Assembly: GCF_018687715.1 (NCBI RefSeq)
Contig: NC_056766.1
Location: forward strand, 186,001 to 250,000
Length of the DNA: 64,000 bases
Source of the DNA: Carya illinoinensis
Taxonomy: Eukaryota > Streptophyta > Magnoliopsida > Fagales > Juglandaceae
Direction of reading: 5' to 3'
The notes below the pieces were generated by a model, which worked only from the letters and a program-made list of their open reading frames with translations, did no database searches and was not told the DNA's origin. Position numbers and translations under genes: made by a program. This document shows, one piece after another, positions 1-11,724 of this stretch. The stretch's first letter is position 1; the number at the start of each line of letters is the position of its first letter.

Positions 1-293
1 TAAATAAAATAAAATTATAACAAAGCTGTAAATACAGTCGAATTTATTATTTAGAGAAACTTTTTCACATATTTACTTTCTCGTTTGTCTAGTTTCTTAA
101 TTTATCAAAAGAAGAGGCTCAATATATAATTCTCACAAATAGGGACAAATTAATGCTGTTTTGGCAGCATTGCATATATATACAATTCTCCATCTTTTAC
201 GTCTGGTAAAAGTTGGTAGAAAATAACAAGCAATATTAATTAAAAGCTGCTTTTTGTAAACCTGAATGAGGATCAAATTGATCAATGATATAG

Positions 294-324
<31 letters not shown>

Positions 325-1235
325 ATCAGTTGGATAATATATAATAATATAATATAGTGATAATAATTTCAGCATTTATTCATGTCCGGACTTAGGGAAA
401 TCATAAAGAACCTACTTATACTTGGATGGAAAAAATGAATTAGCATCCCAAAGCATATTGGATGTAGCTTTTCTCGTGACTAAACTAAAGTGGCCTTTGT
501 GTTTCAAAAAGGAGGGTGCACTTGTTTATCAATATGACATGGCCAGATATATACCAACATGTGTTTATTACATGCCATTATGAACCTAAATCCATATATA
601 TATATATTTAATATATGTATATAAAAGGATTATTTGAGTCTTTTATTATATACATAGAGAATTAATTTCAATCATGAACTGATCATTTTTTATCTGCATT
701 GAGAGTCTTAAAGTTGAATTTAAAGCTAGATCCATACCTTGGCAATACACTATACAGTATGATTAGGATATAGAACTTCCTTGATTTGAATAAAAAAATA
801 AAAGAGATCCAAATGTTGTTTTAAATACTTATGAGAGATGTTAGAAAAAATGATCTAATGTGTTGTTCACTTGTTCTCTTGTTCAGTGTTGCTACTTGAT
901 CTAATGATCTAATGTGATGTTAGATTTTTTTTAATTAAGTAAAAAAGATTAAACACTAGTAGGAGACTAGTGTTGTTCACTTGTTCTCATTCTTGATATT
1001 TCAAAAAACAAACTAATGGTTCACTGAGGCATTTTCACAAACAGTTTGCATGCAACCACATTTACATTCCTATAACAATGATTCTGTTACTGCATTTCCA
1101 TCCTAATTACATACAAGGAACTAAATTCATAAACCAACAAATTAAATTACAGAAAAAGGAACCATTACATTACATTATTTGAAAAAAACTACAACCTAAA
1201 ATTAGTAATTACCGATTGGGAACTGGGAACTGTAA
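1..1235. other. AT-rich intergenic sequence
   Basis: No coding region with recognisable protein similarity was seen on either strand. The stretch is AT-rich, with a TA microsatellite and a short duplicated phrase (gtgttgttcacttgttctc near 860 and 970). A small perfect inverted repeat, aacactagt/actagtgtt, lies near 951-973. Nothing marks a promoter or an RNA gene. Confidence 0.6.
304..324. repeat. (TA)n microsatellite
   Basis: Uninterrupted alternating TA in AT-rich intergenic DNA. Confidence 0.9.
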
Positions 1236-1500
1236 GTGATGACCAGTCGGCACTCGGCAGTTGGCGGGATTCGTCTCAGGGACTCTCAGCTGTGAGCTGT
1301 GTATGGGCAAGACAAATGACGGCCGTCGTGTGAGGCTGAGGGCAGTCGTGTGACGGTGTGAGCCGTGAGGCTGTGCTGCTGTAAGCCTGTAAGGCTGTAA
1401 GTGTGAGGTCTCGGGGCGAGGAGGTGAGGCTGCACCGAGGGGGACTCAGGGAGGGCTAAATCAAGAAATGGCATTATGCAATGCCAACGGGCCATAGTGA
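1236..1500. repeat. G-rich degenerate short-repeat tract
   Basis: The base composition changes abruptly from AT-rich to GC-rich. Short phrases such as gtgaggctg, gtgtgacgg and ctgtaaggctgtaag recur in imperfect copies. The open frame across it on the minus strand resembles no protein I know and is probably fortuitous. The tract may be the subterminal part of the DNA transposon whose possible end lies near 1801. Confidence 0.4.
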
Positions 1501-1568
1501 ACAACGCTGTTCCTATTTAAATGGAACGGCGTCGTTTAATAAAGAGGTTTATTTAAAAAAAATAAAAA

Positions 1569-1608
1569 TAAAACAGATGCAAAACGAAGTCGTTTTGCAT
1601 CTGTTTTA
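1569..1608. repeat. 19-bp perfect inverted repeat (hairpin)
   Basis: The arm taaaacagatgcaaaacga is followed by the two-base loop ag and then by its exact reverse complement. The resulting near-perfect hairpin sits between the G-rich tract and the CGGAGTCGG repeat tract. It is probably part of a non-autonomous DNA transposon. Confidence 0.75.
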
Positions 1609-1618
1609 ATTTTAAAAA

Positions 1619-1801
1619 ATTCGGAAGTCGGAGTCGGAAATCGGAGCAACTCACCACTCCGACTCCGACTTCGACTTCCGAACATCAACTCGGAGCTACT
1701 CAGACTCCGATTCTGCTTTCCGAAAATTCCAATTGTGTTGGAGTGGGAATCGGAGTGGAATTCGGAAGGAATCGGAAATGTCGGAGTTTTGCACAGCCCT
1801 A
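1619..1801. mobile_element. CGGAGTCGG repeats and possible hAT-like element end
   Basis: The phrases tcggaagtcggagtcgg and ctccgactccgacttcg occur in both orientations, a pattern typical of subterminal repeats of plant hAT elements. The tract ends in ttttgcacagccct followed by a; read from the other strand this is TAGGGCTGTGCAAAA, which resembles a hAT terminal inverted repeat. I did not find the matching left end or an 8-bp duplication, so both class and boundaries are tentative. Confidence 0.4.
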
Positions 1802-1997
1802 CCTCTACTTGAGCTACCACCCTTAGCGTCGTAGTTGATTGCCCAAGAAAGACCTTGTAACTTCTGTTTTTCTTGAAACTTTTGGTTTCAAGCGTGTGGC
1901 TTGCCTCGATCACGGTGGTTAGTTCTTTAAACTGGTTTTCGCATCCTTCATGTGAAATTCTCTCGAAATGCTGAATCTCGTTTACTTTAGGCAGAAT

Positions 1998-3310
1998 CTA
2001 ATCTGTTATCGGAGGAAGAGAGACCAGGGGAGTAACATTATCCCCAGACACATTAACCAACTGCATTCCTGATTCTAGACTTTTCTCCGCACAAGGCACC
2101 AACACGAAGTCTCGTACCTCCTCAACAACTCCATTGGTTCTTTCCAATTGTAGGGTCTCCATTAGAGGTTCTGGGACGATAGCAAGTCCCTTCACCTTTG
2201 GCGACCCTATATATGCAACTTCAGCAGATCCTATATCCTTCACCATTTTCCTTCAACTCCGACATGGGAGCCACAGTTTCTTCGGGCAAGGGTGTAGCAC
2301 CGCCTATCGGTCTATCCTGTGTTACCTGAGGCGAATGACATTCCATTACCGAATTCTCTATGCCAACACCTGACGTAGAACCCACTTCAAATAACCTAGA
2401 TTTCCTTTTGATCCACCACACTCTCTTGGATCTGGTTATCGGGACAAGGCTGAATCCAATTTTCTGTTTTCCTTTATTTGAATTTAAAGGATTTGGGCCT
2501 ATCTTAGTCTTGTTTCTTACAACCCTGTTGCCTCCAACTGAAAGCGTGTCTATTTTCGTAGACAAGAAAGCTATCGTTGCCTTCAACTCGACAAGTTGGG
2601 TTTCCATATTCTTGAGAAAATTTTGCATCGTTTCAAGCTGGTTCTGAGCTTGCGTCATATGCAGACCACTTTCACTGTTCCCCTCACTCTGAGCCACCAA
2701 AGTATGACCCATCTTCAAGGCTGCCGCATATGATCACCTCGCCATCGTGGATGTGCTTGGGTCTTTATGATTCACCTCCAAATTGATGTTCTCATTCTTC
2801 TTTTGGTTTGACCCATCCTTAAAGAGCAAATCAGTGGCTCTGCGTAATTCCACAGCAAACTTCTCCCAACCCTAATCTTCATACCCTTCAGAAATTACTA
2901 CAACACTCCGCCGGCCACCTTCACCATATTCGGTACCAGTTAGATACCAACCATGCTTGTTGGAGCATCGTTGAGCCATGAATGTTTTGTTACCTTAGTG
3001 CAAGTGTTTTGTGAAATCTGAATTTCTCCCCGCATTTAATACTGCTCCCATCATAGCTATTGGCCATTCTATACCACGACGACCCATCACTACAGATTTC
3101 CAAACCCTTATGCTCCTCTCCACTATTTTTAATGAAGACTTCTATGTTTCTGGCAAAAATTCAAAAGCCTTCTATTCCACCAAAAAACGCACCATCTGAT
3201 CCATACTGATATTAACCTTCAACTTCAAATGCAAGGGCTTTCCACGCTGAATGGGTTCATTTTGTGGAGGCCTGATGGTTGCAGTAGATTTGGGCAGTGG
3301 TTGCGTCTAT
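1998..3310 (-). pseudogene. Decayed ORF of a repetitive plant family (retroelement-associated)
   Basis: Reading the minus strand from about 3300 down to 1998 gives a broken protein. The order is MVRFLVE(stop)KAFEFLPE, KIVERSIRVWKSVVMGRR, MAQRCSNKHGWYL, EYGEGGRRSVVVISEGYED(stop)GWEKFAVELRRATD, and then a 165-residue open stretch rich in Gln, Glu and Lys (2221-2718). From memory, the phrases RCSNKHGRY and EYGEGGRR-IVIPEG are shared by many hypothetical plant proteins found beside LINE or gag-like sequences. The reading frame has at least three in-frame stops plus frame changes, so it is not functional. The biochemical role of the family is unknown to me. Confidence 0.6.
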
Positions 3311-3738
3311 CACCATAGCCTTTTAGGATTCACAAAAAACACGAGCAGATTGTCGTTGGAGGGAATACTGTCGCCGGTGTGATCTTGAAGGGGATACTTG
3401 AAACCATCGTTTAAATCTGTGTTGGCCCCAACTTACAGATCTCAGAAAACACAAAAACCTAGAAAATGATATTGTTTGCTGGAGAGAATCGATGTCGGAG
3501 GGCCCTGGATGAGGACGTTGGCGCCTGTTGATCGTTTCTGTGTTGGTGTTGGAGCACATGAACAAACGGCTGATAAACCCCCGAGAAAGACAGTGCAGAT
3601 CCTACGAAAACCTAGGTCGCCAGAGGGTGAACCTACGTTGCCCTTGGCGAGACCATTGAGGCCCGTCGACCTTGTTTGCGCTGGAGTGAGGTACCACTCG
3701 CCCGTTAGTGGCGGCTAAAGTCACTCGTCGACTTTGGT

Positions 3739-3757
3739 TCTCTCTCTCTCTCTCTCT
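3739..3757. repeat. (TC)n microsatellite
   Basis: A TC dinucleotide run that directly abuts the end of the LTR-like sequence starting at tgtaagcaccc. Confidence 0.85.
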
Positions 3758-5752
3758 GTAAGCACCCTTGAATCCTGTAATATTGTAATTACATGTTTAA
3801 AAATACTTGCAGCGGAAAGGAGTTAAGATACTTGTCATAACTAGAAACATGAGTACCAGAGAAATACATTTAGGCCTGGTTTGGATGGTGAGTTAAGATG
3901 ATTTGTGAATAATATTGAAATGATTTGAGTTAAAATGTTTCATAGGGTTTTGGGTAAAAGAGAGAGTAAAAGTTGAAAAAATATTATAAAGTTAAAATAT
4001 TGTTATAATATAATTTTTGTTTTGAAATTTGAAAAAGGTGATATTATTATTATTATTATTATTTTTTTTTTTTTTGTGTTTTGTTTGAAAGTTTGGAAAA
4101 ATTGTAATAATTAGGTAATGATTAGATTAAAAAATTGAAAATTAGAAATTGAAAAATGTTTGTATTTGTGGTGTTTGGATATTGAGATGAGATGGAATAG
4201 GATGAGATGAGATGAGATGGAATAGGATGAGATGAGATGGGATGAGGTGGAAGTATCTCTCTATTCAAACCAAGCTTTAATTCTCCAAATGAAATATCCA
4301 TAAGCGACATCAATACCACCATCATAGTTAAAATATTAAAACCGAAAAATTTGTTCATCCCCCACTTGAAATAATATCATTATAATACATAAATCAAAAT
4401 CTTAAAAGGGGACAAACTCCCATGCTATTCCTCAGGTTGGGTAAGTTCTCACTTCTTATACTCGTCCTGATTGCCTAGATTTGCAACAAAGTCTATAGTT
4501 TTAAGGAGCAAAACTGTAGTGGGACTACCACAGTAAGATTTGGAGAAATCTCAGTAAGTAAGAACCACACGTATAGTTATAAAATTAAAGATGATAATAA
4601 ATCATGCTGGAAAAATAATACTCAAGGGACTCTGGGCAACGAGACCTATTTATCGAGGAAAGGAAACAAGCATCTATTACTTTGCTTCGGGGAAAGCAAC
4701 ACCCCGAGTAGCAAAAAGAAATTTCACAATAAGGTGAGGAAACCGAATGATACTATTCACAAATTGTAAGCTTCAAGAACTTGAAAAGCAAGCATTGAAT
4801 TTAATATCATCTTGAAAATTTCAAGCAATCTTAAGTAATATAGTTTTTTTGATAGGTAAAAGAAACAATGAAAGTAACAAATGTGGATAAACAACAATCA
4901 AATCGCTAGTAAAAAAGATGACGACTGAAACGATTTCTCAGCCATTGACTTTTTGCTATAATATAGTTTCAATGTAGTCAAGCCATCCGAGCATCCTGAG
5001 CTCAAACATAAATCCAAGTCCCATAAAATCTGAGAACCCTATTTTCTCTAGTCAACTGCAATTTCCTTGACCCCAGGCCCTTTTTACTCATCCATCATGA
5101 AAATAAACCTTTTTATGTATGCACCACGGTCTCTTCTATACTATTGTGCACACACATTGGCTCTCTTCGTCACATTGTTGGTAACAACCGCGCATGGGAC
5201 TTTGTTACAAGCAATGCTTGGCTTCTTGTCCCAGTCCTTAACCACGTTGTTCTCTAGCATCCACCACCAAGAGGCAACGGCTATGGTACGAAAGTGCGAG
5301 AACATTACCATCCCATCCGAACCATGCGTCCAAGGGATGTCACTTCGTCATTACATGCTCCTAAGTGACCAGGGGAGCTCTACCAAGATAATGTCCCATC
5401 TTGACTTGGGGTCGTGAGGCACACACGCACTCACATGCACCTTAAACCAACAGAACAATCTACTTCTTGTAGAGAGTTAAACAAAATCACAAATACAACA
5501 TTTTGGAGAAAATCCAAGTAAATAGCTTTCTCGTGGAAAATTATGAAAACACATAAATAGATCTTTGTATGAACGACACATGAATAGGATTGCATGCAAA
5601 TAAGAGAGGTATGAGGGCTATCTAGGTAATGAGGACTCTTCTTAGCATACATGTAGGGCTTGCATACTATACTCATCAATTTTGTAACTATCGGTATGGT
5701 GAATACTTGTTTAGATTAACCTTTCCTAAGTTTGGTCGTTGTCAAGATGTCA
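3757..5752 (-). mobile_element. Ty3-type solo LTR, minus orientation (probable)
   Basis: The plus strand runs from tgtaagcaccc to gatgtcaca. On the minus strand this reads TGTGACATC...GGGTGCTTACA, the form expected of a long plant Ty3 LTR. Read in that direction it carries CTTACTGAGATTT, then GTGGTAGTCCC, and near its end CCGCTGCAAGTATT. The solo LTR at 21853-24763 carries matching phrases in the same order. No clean 5-bp duplication is visible (flanks ctctc and atcct), so the ends may be off by some bases or rearranged. The open frames inside look fortuitous. A MITE is nested at 3871-4280. Confidence 0.55.
3871..4280 (+). mobile_element. MITE, 'TTTGGAT-GTGAGATGAGATG' family
   Basis: The left end aggcctggtttggatggtg and the right end ctattcaaaccaagcttt are imperfect inverted repeats. 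The interior is AT-rich, with no open frame and repeated gatgagatgaga near the right side. Close relatives are seen at 43690-44005, 51150-51535 and 53420-53800. The copy sits inside the minus-strand LTR and is therefore younger than it. Confidence 0.65.
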
Positions 5753-5825
5753 CAATCCTAGTGGTATCCGTCTAATGTCCAAGTGCATGCTTGATTTCCA
5801 CTCTTTGGAAAATTAGGGCTCACTC

Positions 5826-5883
<58 letters not shown>

Positions 5884-6636
5884 GATATCTATTGAGGAGA
5901 ATAAAAAGGTAGGGAAATCTCTCACAAGTATGGTTGTGGGATTGGTCTGTTGGTTGGCGGTTCCCCAATTGTCTAGGTGTACGCCGGATTGGGATGGTAG
6001 CAGACTTCTGAAATGATTAGCTTTGCTGGAGTTCAGAAGCTCGGCCAGTGAGTGACCACTCACAGAGTCTTCTAATGGGGTTGGCCTCCCAGATTGCTGC
6101 AGGTGAATGTTATATGGCGATAAAGTCACTGCTCGTGGCCGGATGAATGTTGGATCCGTGACTCTTTCGCTACAATGTTGTTTAGATGGCATTGTGAGGG
6201 CTTCTAGTCGAGACGTCATTTTTGAGCACTCCCATGCTATTTCAGGGCACTTTAGTTCTCGGGGCCACTGACTAACCTCACACTGTGTTGTCTGGTGCTT
6301 GCCCTGAAACGCGTTTGTGCTACACTTTGCTTGCTCATTGTATTCCTTTTTGCCCATACCATAATACACTCGCCTATTCTTTGCTCGCTGGTGTCGCTGC
6401 TCACACAAAATGCAATATTGCTTATGTTTCCCACCTGCACAGCGCTTATTTCTCCTTTGTTCGCCCACACCCTTACTTGCCCAAATGACACATTAAATCT
6501 ATTAGCCTAAGCCTATCCTCACCTCACACTATCTTTCCTTTACTTGTCCAAGGCTGTGCTTGCCTAAGGATTGTTTGCCAAAGGTTTTTGGTCGTCTTGA
6601 CCGTTTGTCAGGGTTTTTCCTTTGCTCCCGAGATTT
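5753..6636. other. Intergenic sequence with GA microsatellite
   Basis: A 214-codon open frame on the minus strand ends in a long Ser-Leu run encoded by the microsatellite and resembles no known protein. I regard it as fortuitous. The remainder is moderately GC-rich sequence without recognisable genes, probably old repeat. Confidence 0.5.
5828..5881. repeat. (GA)n microsatellite
   Basis: About 27 uninterrupted GA units. Confidence 0.95.
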
Positions 6637-6641
6637 GTAAA

Positions 6642-6880
6642 TGTTGGATTCAATCAGAATGTATTTTAGGAAATTTGTTGTAAATTTGTGAATATATTAG
6701 GAGAGTTCTTTAGGAGATTTATCTTTTCCTTTTTAGGAGTTATTTCTTTCCTTACCTATTTTTTTCCTTATCAATTGGTTATTTCTTTCCTTATCTATTT
6801 CAGTATTGTAATCTATAAATAAACCCTTGTAAATCTATTTTTTGTGTGAATGAGAAAAGTAAACTTCAGTTTTTTCTAGA
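6642..6880 (+). repeat. 5' LTR of Copia element 1
   Basis: It begins tgttggattcaatc and ends cagttttttctaga. The 3' LTR matches it almost throughout, including the ataaataaaccc region. Its final dinucleotide is GA rather than the usual CA; the end is set by the gtaaa duplication beside the partner LTR. Confidence 0.9.
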
Positions 6881-6895
6881 TGGTATCATAGCCGA
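6881..6895 (+). other. tRNA primer-binding site of Copia element 1
   Basis: The sequence tggtatcatagcc directly follows the 5' LTR. It resembles the TGGTATCAGAGC primer-binding site complementary to the initiator methionine tRNA, with one substitution (g to t). Confidence 0.8.
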
Positions 6896-7012
6896 ACCTG
6901 GGTATCTCATTCTAATATATTTTACCCTCTAAACCTGCCAGCAGCCATAATTTTTAAACTCGTATTAATTTTTTTTCCACTTTGTTCACTTTCCTAATCC
7001 CTTTCTTTAATC

Positions 7013-7985
7013 ATGTTTGATACATCCAAACCATTTTCCTTGATCAAGACAAACACTAATCACAAACCTACCCATACCGAGCCTTATTCTGTCCAGATTA
7101 CAAATATTCGTCTCAATGAAGCCAATTACGTGCGGTGGTCACAGTCAGTGCGAATGTATATCCGTGGGAGGGGGAAAATTGGATACCTTACTAGTGAAAT
7201 CAAGATGCCTGTCAAAACAGATGCGTCATATTCTACATGGGATGCTGAAAATTCTGTGATTATGTCATGGCTCGTGAACTCTATGGACGAAGAGATTAGT
7301 GCCAACTACATGTGCTACTCAACTGCTAAGGAACTCTGGGATAATGTTAGTTAGATGTATTCTGACATTAGAAATTATTCACAGATCTATGAGTTGCAGT
7401 AAAGAATTGGCAAGACCCAACAAGGGGACGATAGTATTACAAAATACTTTAATGTCCTTAAGCGGCTGTGGCAGGACTTAGATCTATTCAATGAGTATAA
7501 TGGAAGAGCCCGGATGACTGCAACCATAACAAAAAAATGTGGAAAATGCAAGAATATTTAAATTCTTGGCTGGACTCAATGAGTTTGATGAAGTTCGAGG
7601 GAGAATTCTGAGCAGATAGCCTTTGCCTCCAATTGGAGAGGTATTTTCTAAAGTATGAGGTGAAGATTGTTGTCGGAATGTCATGCTAAAATGGAAGGGA
7701 ACTGATGGAGTAGTGGAGAACTTGGCTTTGACTGCTACTAACTCCAATAATTTGAAAACGGTTGCTGCAGCTAATGCCTCTGCACAGGGGCCATGCTCTA
7801 CTCAAAGGAAGTATGAACAAAAATCTCAAGTATAGTGTGATTATTGTAATAAGCTACGCCACACACGAGAAATTTGCAGGAAACTCCATGGAAAACCAGC
7901 AAATTGGAAGAGCAGCAAACCTGGAGGCAGTCACACCAACCCGAAAGCAAATGAAGCAAAGACCAACTTTCTCAGTTCAGATCAG
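7013..7985 (+). pseudogene. gag of Copia element 1 (broken)
   Basis: This would form the virus-like particle. The first 113 codons are open and contain phrases typical of plant Copia gag (LNEANYVRWSQSVRMYI, WDAENSVIMSWLVNSM, AKELWD). Stops follow at 7352 and in the next frames. A CCHC zinc knuckle, CDYCNKLRHTREIC, with the exact C-x2-C-x4-H-x4-C spacing lies at 7836-7877, just after an in-frame TAG. The nucleic-acid-binding motif is therefore preserved while the frame is not. Confidence 0.85.
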
Positions 7986-8288
7986 GTGGATCATCTTCTT
8001 CAGCTGCTAAAATCTAATCCAATATCTGGTACTTCTATTGGTTCCTTGGCCCAAACAGGTAATCATCCTAGTGCTTATTCGACTTATTCAACTCCTGTAC
8101 CATGGATAATTGATTCAGGTGCCTCTGATCATATGACTAGTCTTCCTCAATTATTTCTTTCTTATTGTCCTTTGTTGAGTAATAAACAAGTAAGCATTGC
8201 TGATGGAATTTTTTCACCCATAGCAGGCACAGGCTCTATTAAAATTTCCAAAAGAACAGATTTAAAAATCTGTTCTTCATGTTCCTAA
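7986..8288 (+). pseudogene. Protease region of Copia element 1
   Basis: The phrase WIIDSGASDHMT is the aspartic protease active-site motif of Copia polyproteins (D-S/T-G). The frame continues from the zinc knuckle and is lost by frameshift near 8280, before the GAG-pre-integrase domain. Such proteases cleave the Gag-Pol polyprotein in the particle. Confidence 0.85.
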
Positions 8289-8304
8289 GTTTACTTGCAA
8301 TCTT

Positions 8305-9489
8305 TTGTCTGTCAGTAAATTATCCCGCGATTCTAACTGTCGAGTCATATTTTTTTATTCTCATTGTGAATTTCAGGACCAGAGCTCGGGAATGATGATT
8401 GGCAGTGCTAGGATGATTGATGGCCTTTATTATTTTGATGATACTCTATTCAACAATAAACAAGCTCATGGCCTGAGCTGTAGCTCTAGTTCTATTCCTA
8501 TATGTGATCAAATAATGCTTTGGCATCTTAGACTAGGACACCCTAGTTTTCCTTATTTGAAAAATCTGTCTCCTAGTTTGTTTAAAGATTTGCATTGTAA
8601 TTCCTTTCATTGTGAAACTTGTGTTTTAGCAAAAAGTCATCGAGTTTCCTATAAGTTGAAAGCATATCATGCATCGAAACCTTTTTATTTAATTCATAGT
8701 AATGTTTGGGGTCCTTCGAAGGTTACTACCTTGTCTGGAAAGAGATGGTTTATAACCTTTATAGATGACCACACTTGCCTTTGCTGGATATACCTACTGA
8801 GTGCAAAATCTGATGGTGCAAAATTATTAAAGGATTTTTATCATATGATTGAAAATCAATTTCAAACCAAAATAAGTATCCTTCGTACAGATAATGGTAC
8901 TGAATACTTCAATCAATACTTGGGAATTTTTTTGAAAGAAAATGGTATTCAACATCAGTTTACTTGTCGGGATACGCCGCAACAAAATGGTATTGCATAA
9001 AGAAAAAACCGTCATTTACTTGAGGTTGCACGAGCTATAATGTTTTCGATGCATATTCAAAAATATTTGTAGGGAGATGCCATTTTAACTGCATGTTATC
9101 TGATTAATAGAATGCCTACCCACGTTTTAAAATTTGCTACACCTTTATCTTGCCTGAAAAATTCTTTTCCTGATACTAGAGTAGTCTCGGATCTACCCCT
9201 AAAAGTTTTTGGATGCACTGTTTTTGTTCATGTACCATCTCACCTTTGGTCTAAGCTTGACCCTCGGGCTGAAAAATGTGTTTTTCTTGGTTATGCACCT
9301 AATAAAAAAGGATACAAATGTTTGAATCCAAAAACAAACAAAATTCATATGAGTATGGATGTTGTTTTTGTTGAAACACAATCTTATTTTAACCCAACTG
9401 ATCTTCGGGGGAGAAAGAGAGTGAAGATCATTTTTGGCAAACTTCCAGCCCTCTCCCTATTACATTTCTCGACATATCTCATCCATTAA
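8305..9489 (+). pseudogene. Integrase region of Copia element 1
   Basis: The HHCC zinc-binding region reads LWHLRLGHPSFPYL followed by CETCVLAKSHR. The catalytic core shows FITFIDDHTC, the second Asp in RTDNGTEY and the third acidic position near PQQNGIA. There a stop (9000) replaces the usual E-R of the QNG-x-AER motif. After further breaks the C-terminal region resumes at 9112 with VFGCTVFVHVP and KCVFLGYAPNKKGYKC. The protein would insert the cDNA, but this copy cannot make it. Confidence 0.85.
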
Positions 9490-9558
9490 ATACTCAGGAA
9501 ACTGAAATTTTAAGTAAAGAAAACTCAAGAGATTCTAATCTTCCTGTACAAAGTATAA

Positions 9559-10671
9559 GTGAATCACAAACAGGGGGAGAAAAGCTACAGAATGATCCTA
9601 CTCCTTGAGCTCCGCATTTATACTAGAAGAAGGTATCATTACAATAATAAAGATCATCAGCCTACAATTCTAGAGCAAGGTCAATCATCATCTCCAAAGC
9701 ATGGTCATCTGAAAGTCCAGCCTACCATTCCTGGTAATCCTTCTTCTACTATATCTCCTAGTGATAAACCTGCAGACTTTGATGAACCGATAGCCATTAG
9801 GAAAGGAATTAGAACATGTACCACACATCCTATTGCTAAATTTCTGTCCTATCATAGACTTTCTGATAATCATAAGGTCTTTACATCCAATATTTCTCAC
9901 CTATTTGTTCCAAGGAGTATTCATGAAGCACTAGATTATCCAGATTGGAAATTAGCAGTCCTTGAAGAGATGAATGCACTCCGGAAGAATGGGACTTGGG
10001 AGATTGTTGATTTACCTAAGGAGAAGAAGTGTGTAGGATGTAAGTGGGTGTTCACTGTGAAATGCAAAGCTGATGGTAGTGTAGAAAGATACAAGGCGAG
10101 ACTTGTAGCCAAGGGATTCACACAAATCTATGGAATTGACCACCAAGAAACTTTTGCTCCCGTGGCAAAGATAAACTCAATCTGAGTGTTATTATCTTTG
10201 GCTGTACATTTTAATTGGTCCTTACACCAGTTAGATGTAAAGAATGCCTTCTTAAATGGAGATCTAGAGGGGGAAATTTTTATGGAGTTACCACCAGGTT
10301 TTGAAGGTAAACTTGGTAGGGAAAAAGTGTGCAAATTGAAAAAGTCATTGTATGGACTCAAGCAATCCCCTAGAGCTTGGTTTGAACGCTTTGGGAGGGC
10401 TGTAAAGATTCACGGTTACATTCAAGGTCCAGCTGATCACACTATATTCTACAGGCACTCAAGTGAAGGGAAAGTTGCTGTTTTAATTGACTATGTTGAT
10501 GACATTATTCTGACAGGAAATGACAGCAGTGAAATTGAAAGATTAAAGAAGGTGCTTGCTAATGACTTTGGGATCAAAGACTTGGGCAGCTTGAAGTATT
10601 TTTTTGGTATGGAATTTGCAAGGTCTAAGAGAGGTATTTTTGTTTCACAAAGGAAATACATACATACTTGA
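9559..10671 (+). pseudogene. Reverse transcriptase of Copia element 1
   Basis: The core spans two open stretches separated by one in-frame stop near 10183. It includes [63 protein letters not shown] and the catalytic YVDDIILTG. The YVDD box is intact. Apart from that stop, the domain is the best preserved part of the element together with RNase H. Confidence 0.9.
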
Positions 10672-10736
10672 CTTGCTTGGAGAAACAGGTTTATTAGAGT
10701 GTAAGGCTGCAGAGACATCCATAGAACTGAATCTCT

Positions 10737-11462
10737 ATGGATCTAAAGTTACAACCTGCCAAGCCTGAAGAAGTCACTAATAAAGATCAGTTTCAAAGAC
10801 TGGTTGGAAGACTGATTTATCTCTCACATACACGCCTTGACATAGCTTTTGCAGTAAGTATGGTAAGCCAATTTATGCACTCACCTGGAACTTACCACTC
10901 TGATGCAGTGTACAGAATTCTAAGTTACTTAAAGGGAACTCCGGGTAAAGGTTTATTGTTTGGAAACCATGGACATCTGCAAGTTGAGATATACACCGAT
11001 GCGGATTGGGCTGGGAGTATAACAGACAGAAGATCAACATCTGGCTATTGTGCTTTTGTTGGAGGAAACCTGGTTACATGGCGCAGTAAAAAGCAGAATG
11101 TGGTGGCTAGGAGTAGTGCAGAAGCTGAATTTAGGGCTGTTGCCCATGGGATCTGTGAAGTGTTATGGATTAGAAGATTACTTGAAGAATTGAGGGTTGA
11201 AAATTCACTACCTATGAGATTATATTGTGATAATAAAGCTGCTATAGCCATTGCTCACAATCTGGTACTTCATGATAGAACAAAACATGTTGAGGTTGAC
11301 AAACATTTCATAAAGGAGAAGATAGATAGTGGACTGATCTGTTTGCCTTATATTCCGACTATTGAACAAGTAGCCGATATATTTACCAAAGGATTGCCAA
11401 AGAAACAGTTTGAGAACTTGAACAGCAAGCTGGCCATTGAAGATATCTTCAATGGCCATTGA
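10737..11462 (+). pseudogene. RNase H domain of Copia element 1
   Basis: A 241-codon open stretch includes YTDADWAGSITDRRSTSGYC, NVVARSSAEAEFRA, LYCDNKAAIAIAHN, RTKHVEVDKHFIKEK and QVADIFTKGL. These are the standard Copia RNase H blocks with their acidic catalytic residues. It is separated from the reverse transcriptase by a frame break near 10672-10736. Confidence 0.9.
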
Positions 11463-11478
11463 AGAACTTGAGGGGGAG

Positions 11479-11719
11479 CGTTGGATGATTCAATCAGAAT
11501 GTATTTAGGAAATTTGTTGTAAATTTGTGAATATATTAGGAGAGTTCTTTAGGAGATTTATCTTTTCCTTTTTAGGAGCTATTTCTTTCCTTATCTATTT
11601 CTTTCCTTATCAATTAGTTATTTCTTGCCTTACCTATTTCAGCATTGTAATCTATAAATAAACCCTTGTAAATCTATTTTCTGTATGAATGAGAAAAGTA
11701 AACTTCAGTTTTTTCTTGA
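11479..11719 (+). repeat. 3' LTR of Copia element 1
   Basis: It begins cgttggatgattc (the usual TG has become CG) and ends cagttttttcttga, followed by the gtaaa duplication. It matches the 5' LTR except for scattered substitutions and short indels. Confidence 0.9.
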
Positions 11720-11724
11720 GTAAA

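Larger units (their letters stand above)
6642..11719 (+). mobile_element. Copia (Ty1) LTR retrotransposon with both LTRs
   Basis: Two direct LTRs of about 240 bp bracket a gag-protease-integrase-RT-RNase H order, which is diagnostic of Ty1/Copia. The 5-bp duplication gtaaa lies at 6637-6641 and 11720-11724, so the ends are well supported. The LTRs differ at about 15 positions by eye (about 94% identical), pointing to an insertion that is old but not ancient. The internal reading frame has several stops and frame breaks, so the copy is not autonomous. The polypurine tract gagggggag precedes the 3' LTR. Confidence 0.95.

Noticed and set aside
1536..1913. 125-codon minus-strand open frame with Ser/Arg repeats
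   Set aside because: The repeats are the CGGAGTCGG transposon-like tract read in one frame. No protein family is recognised.
5824..6468. 214-codon minus-strand open frame
   Set aside because: Its C-terminal Ser-Leu run is simply the GA microsatellite. The rest has no recognisable domain and another frame is open over the same stretch, so it is probably fortuitous.
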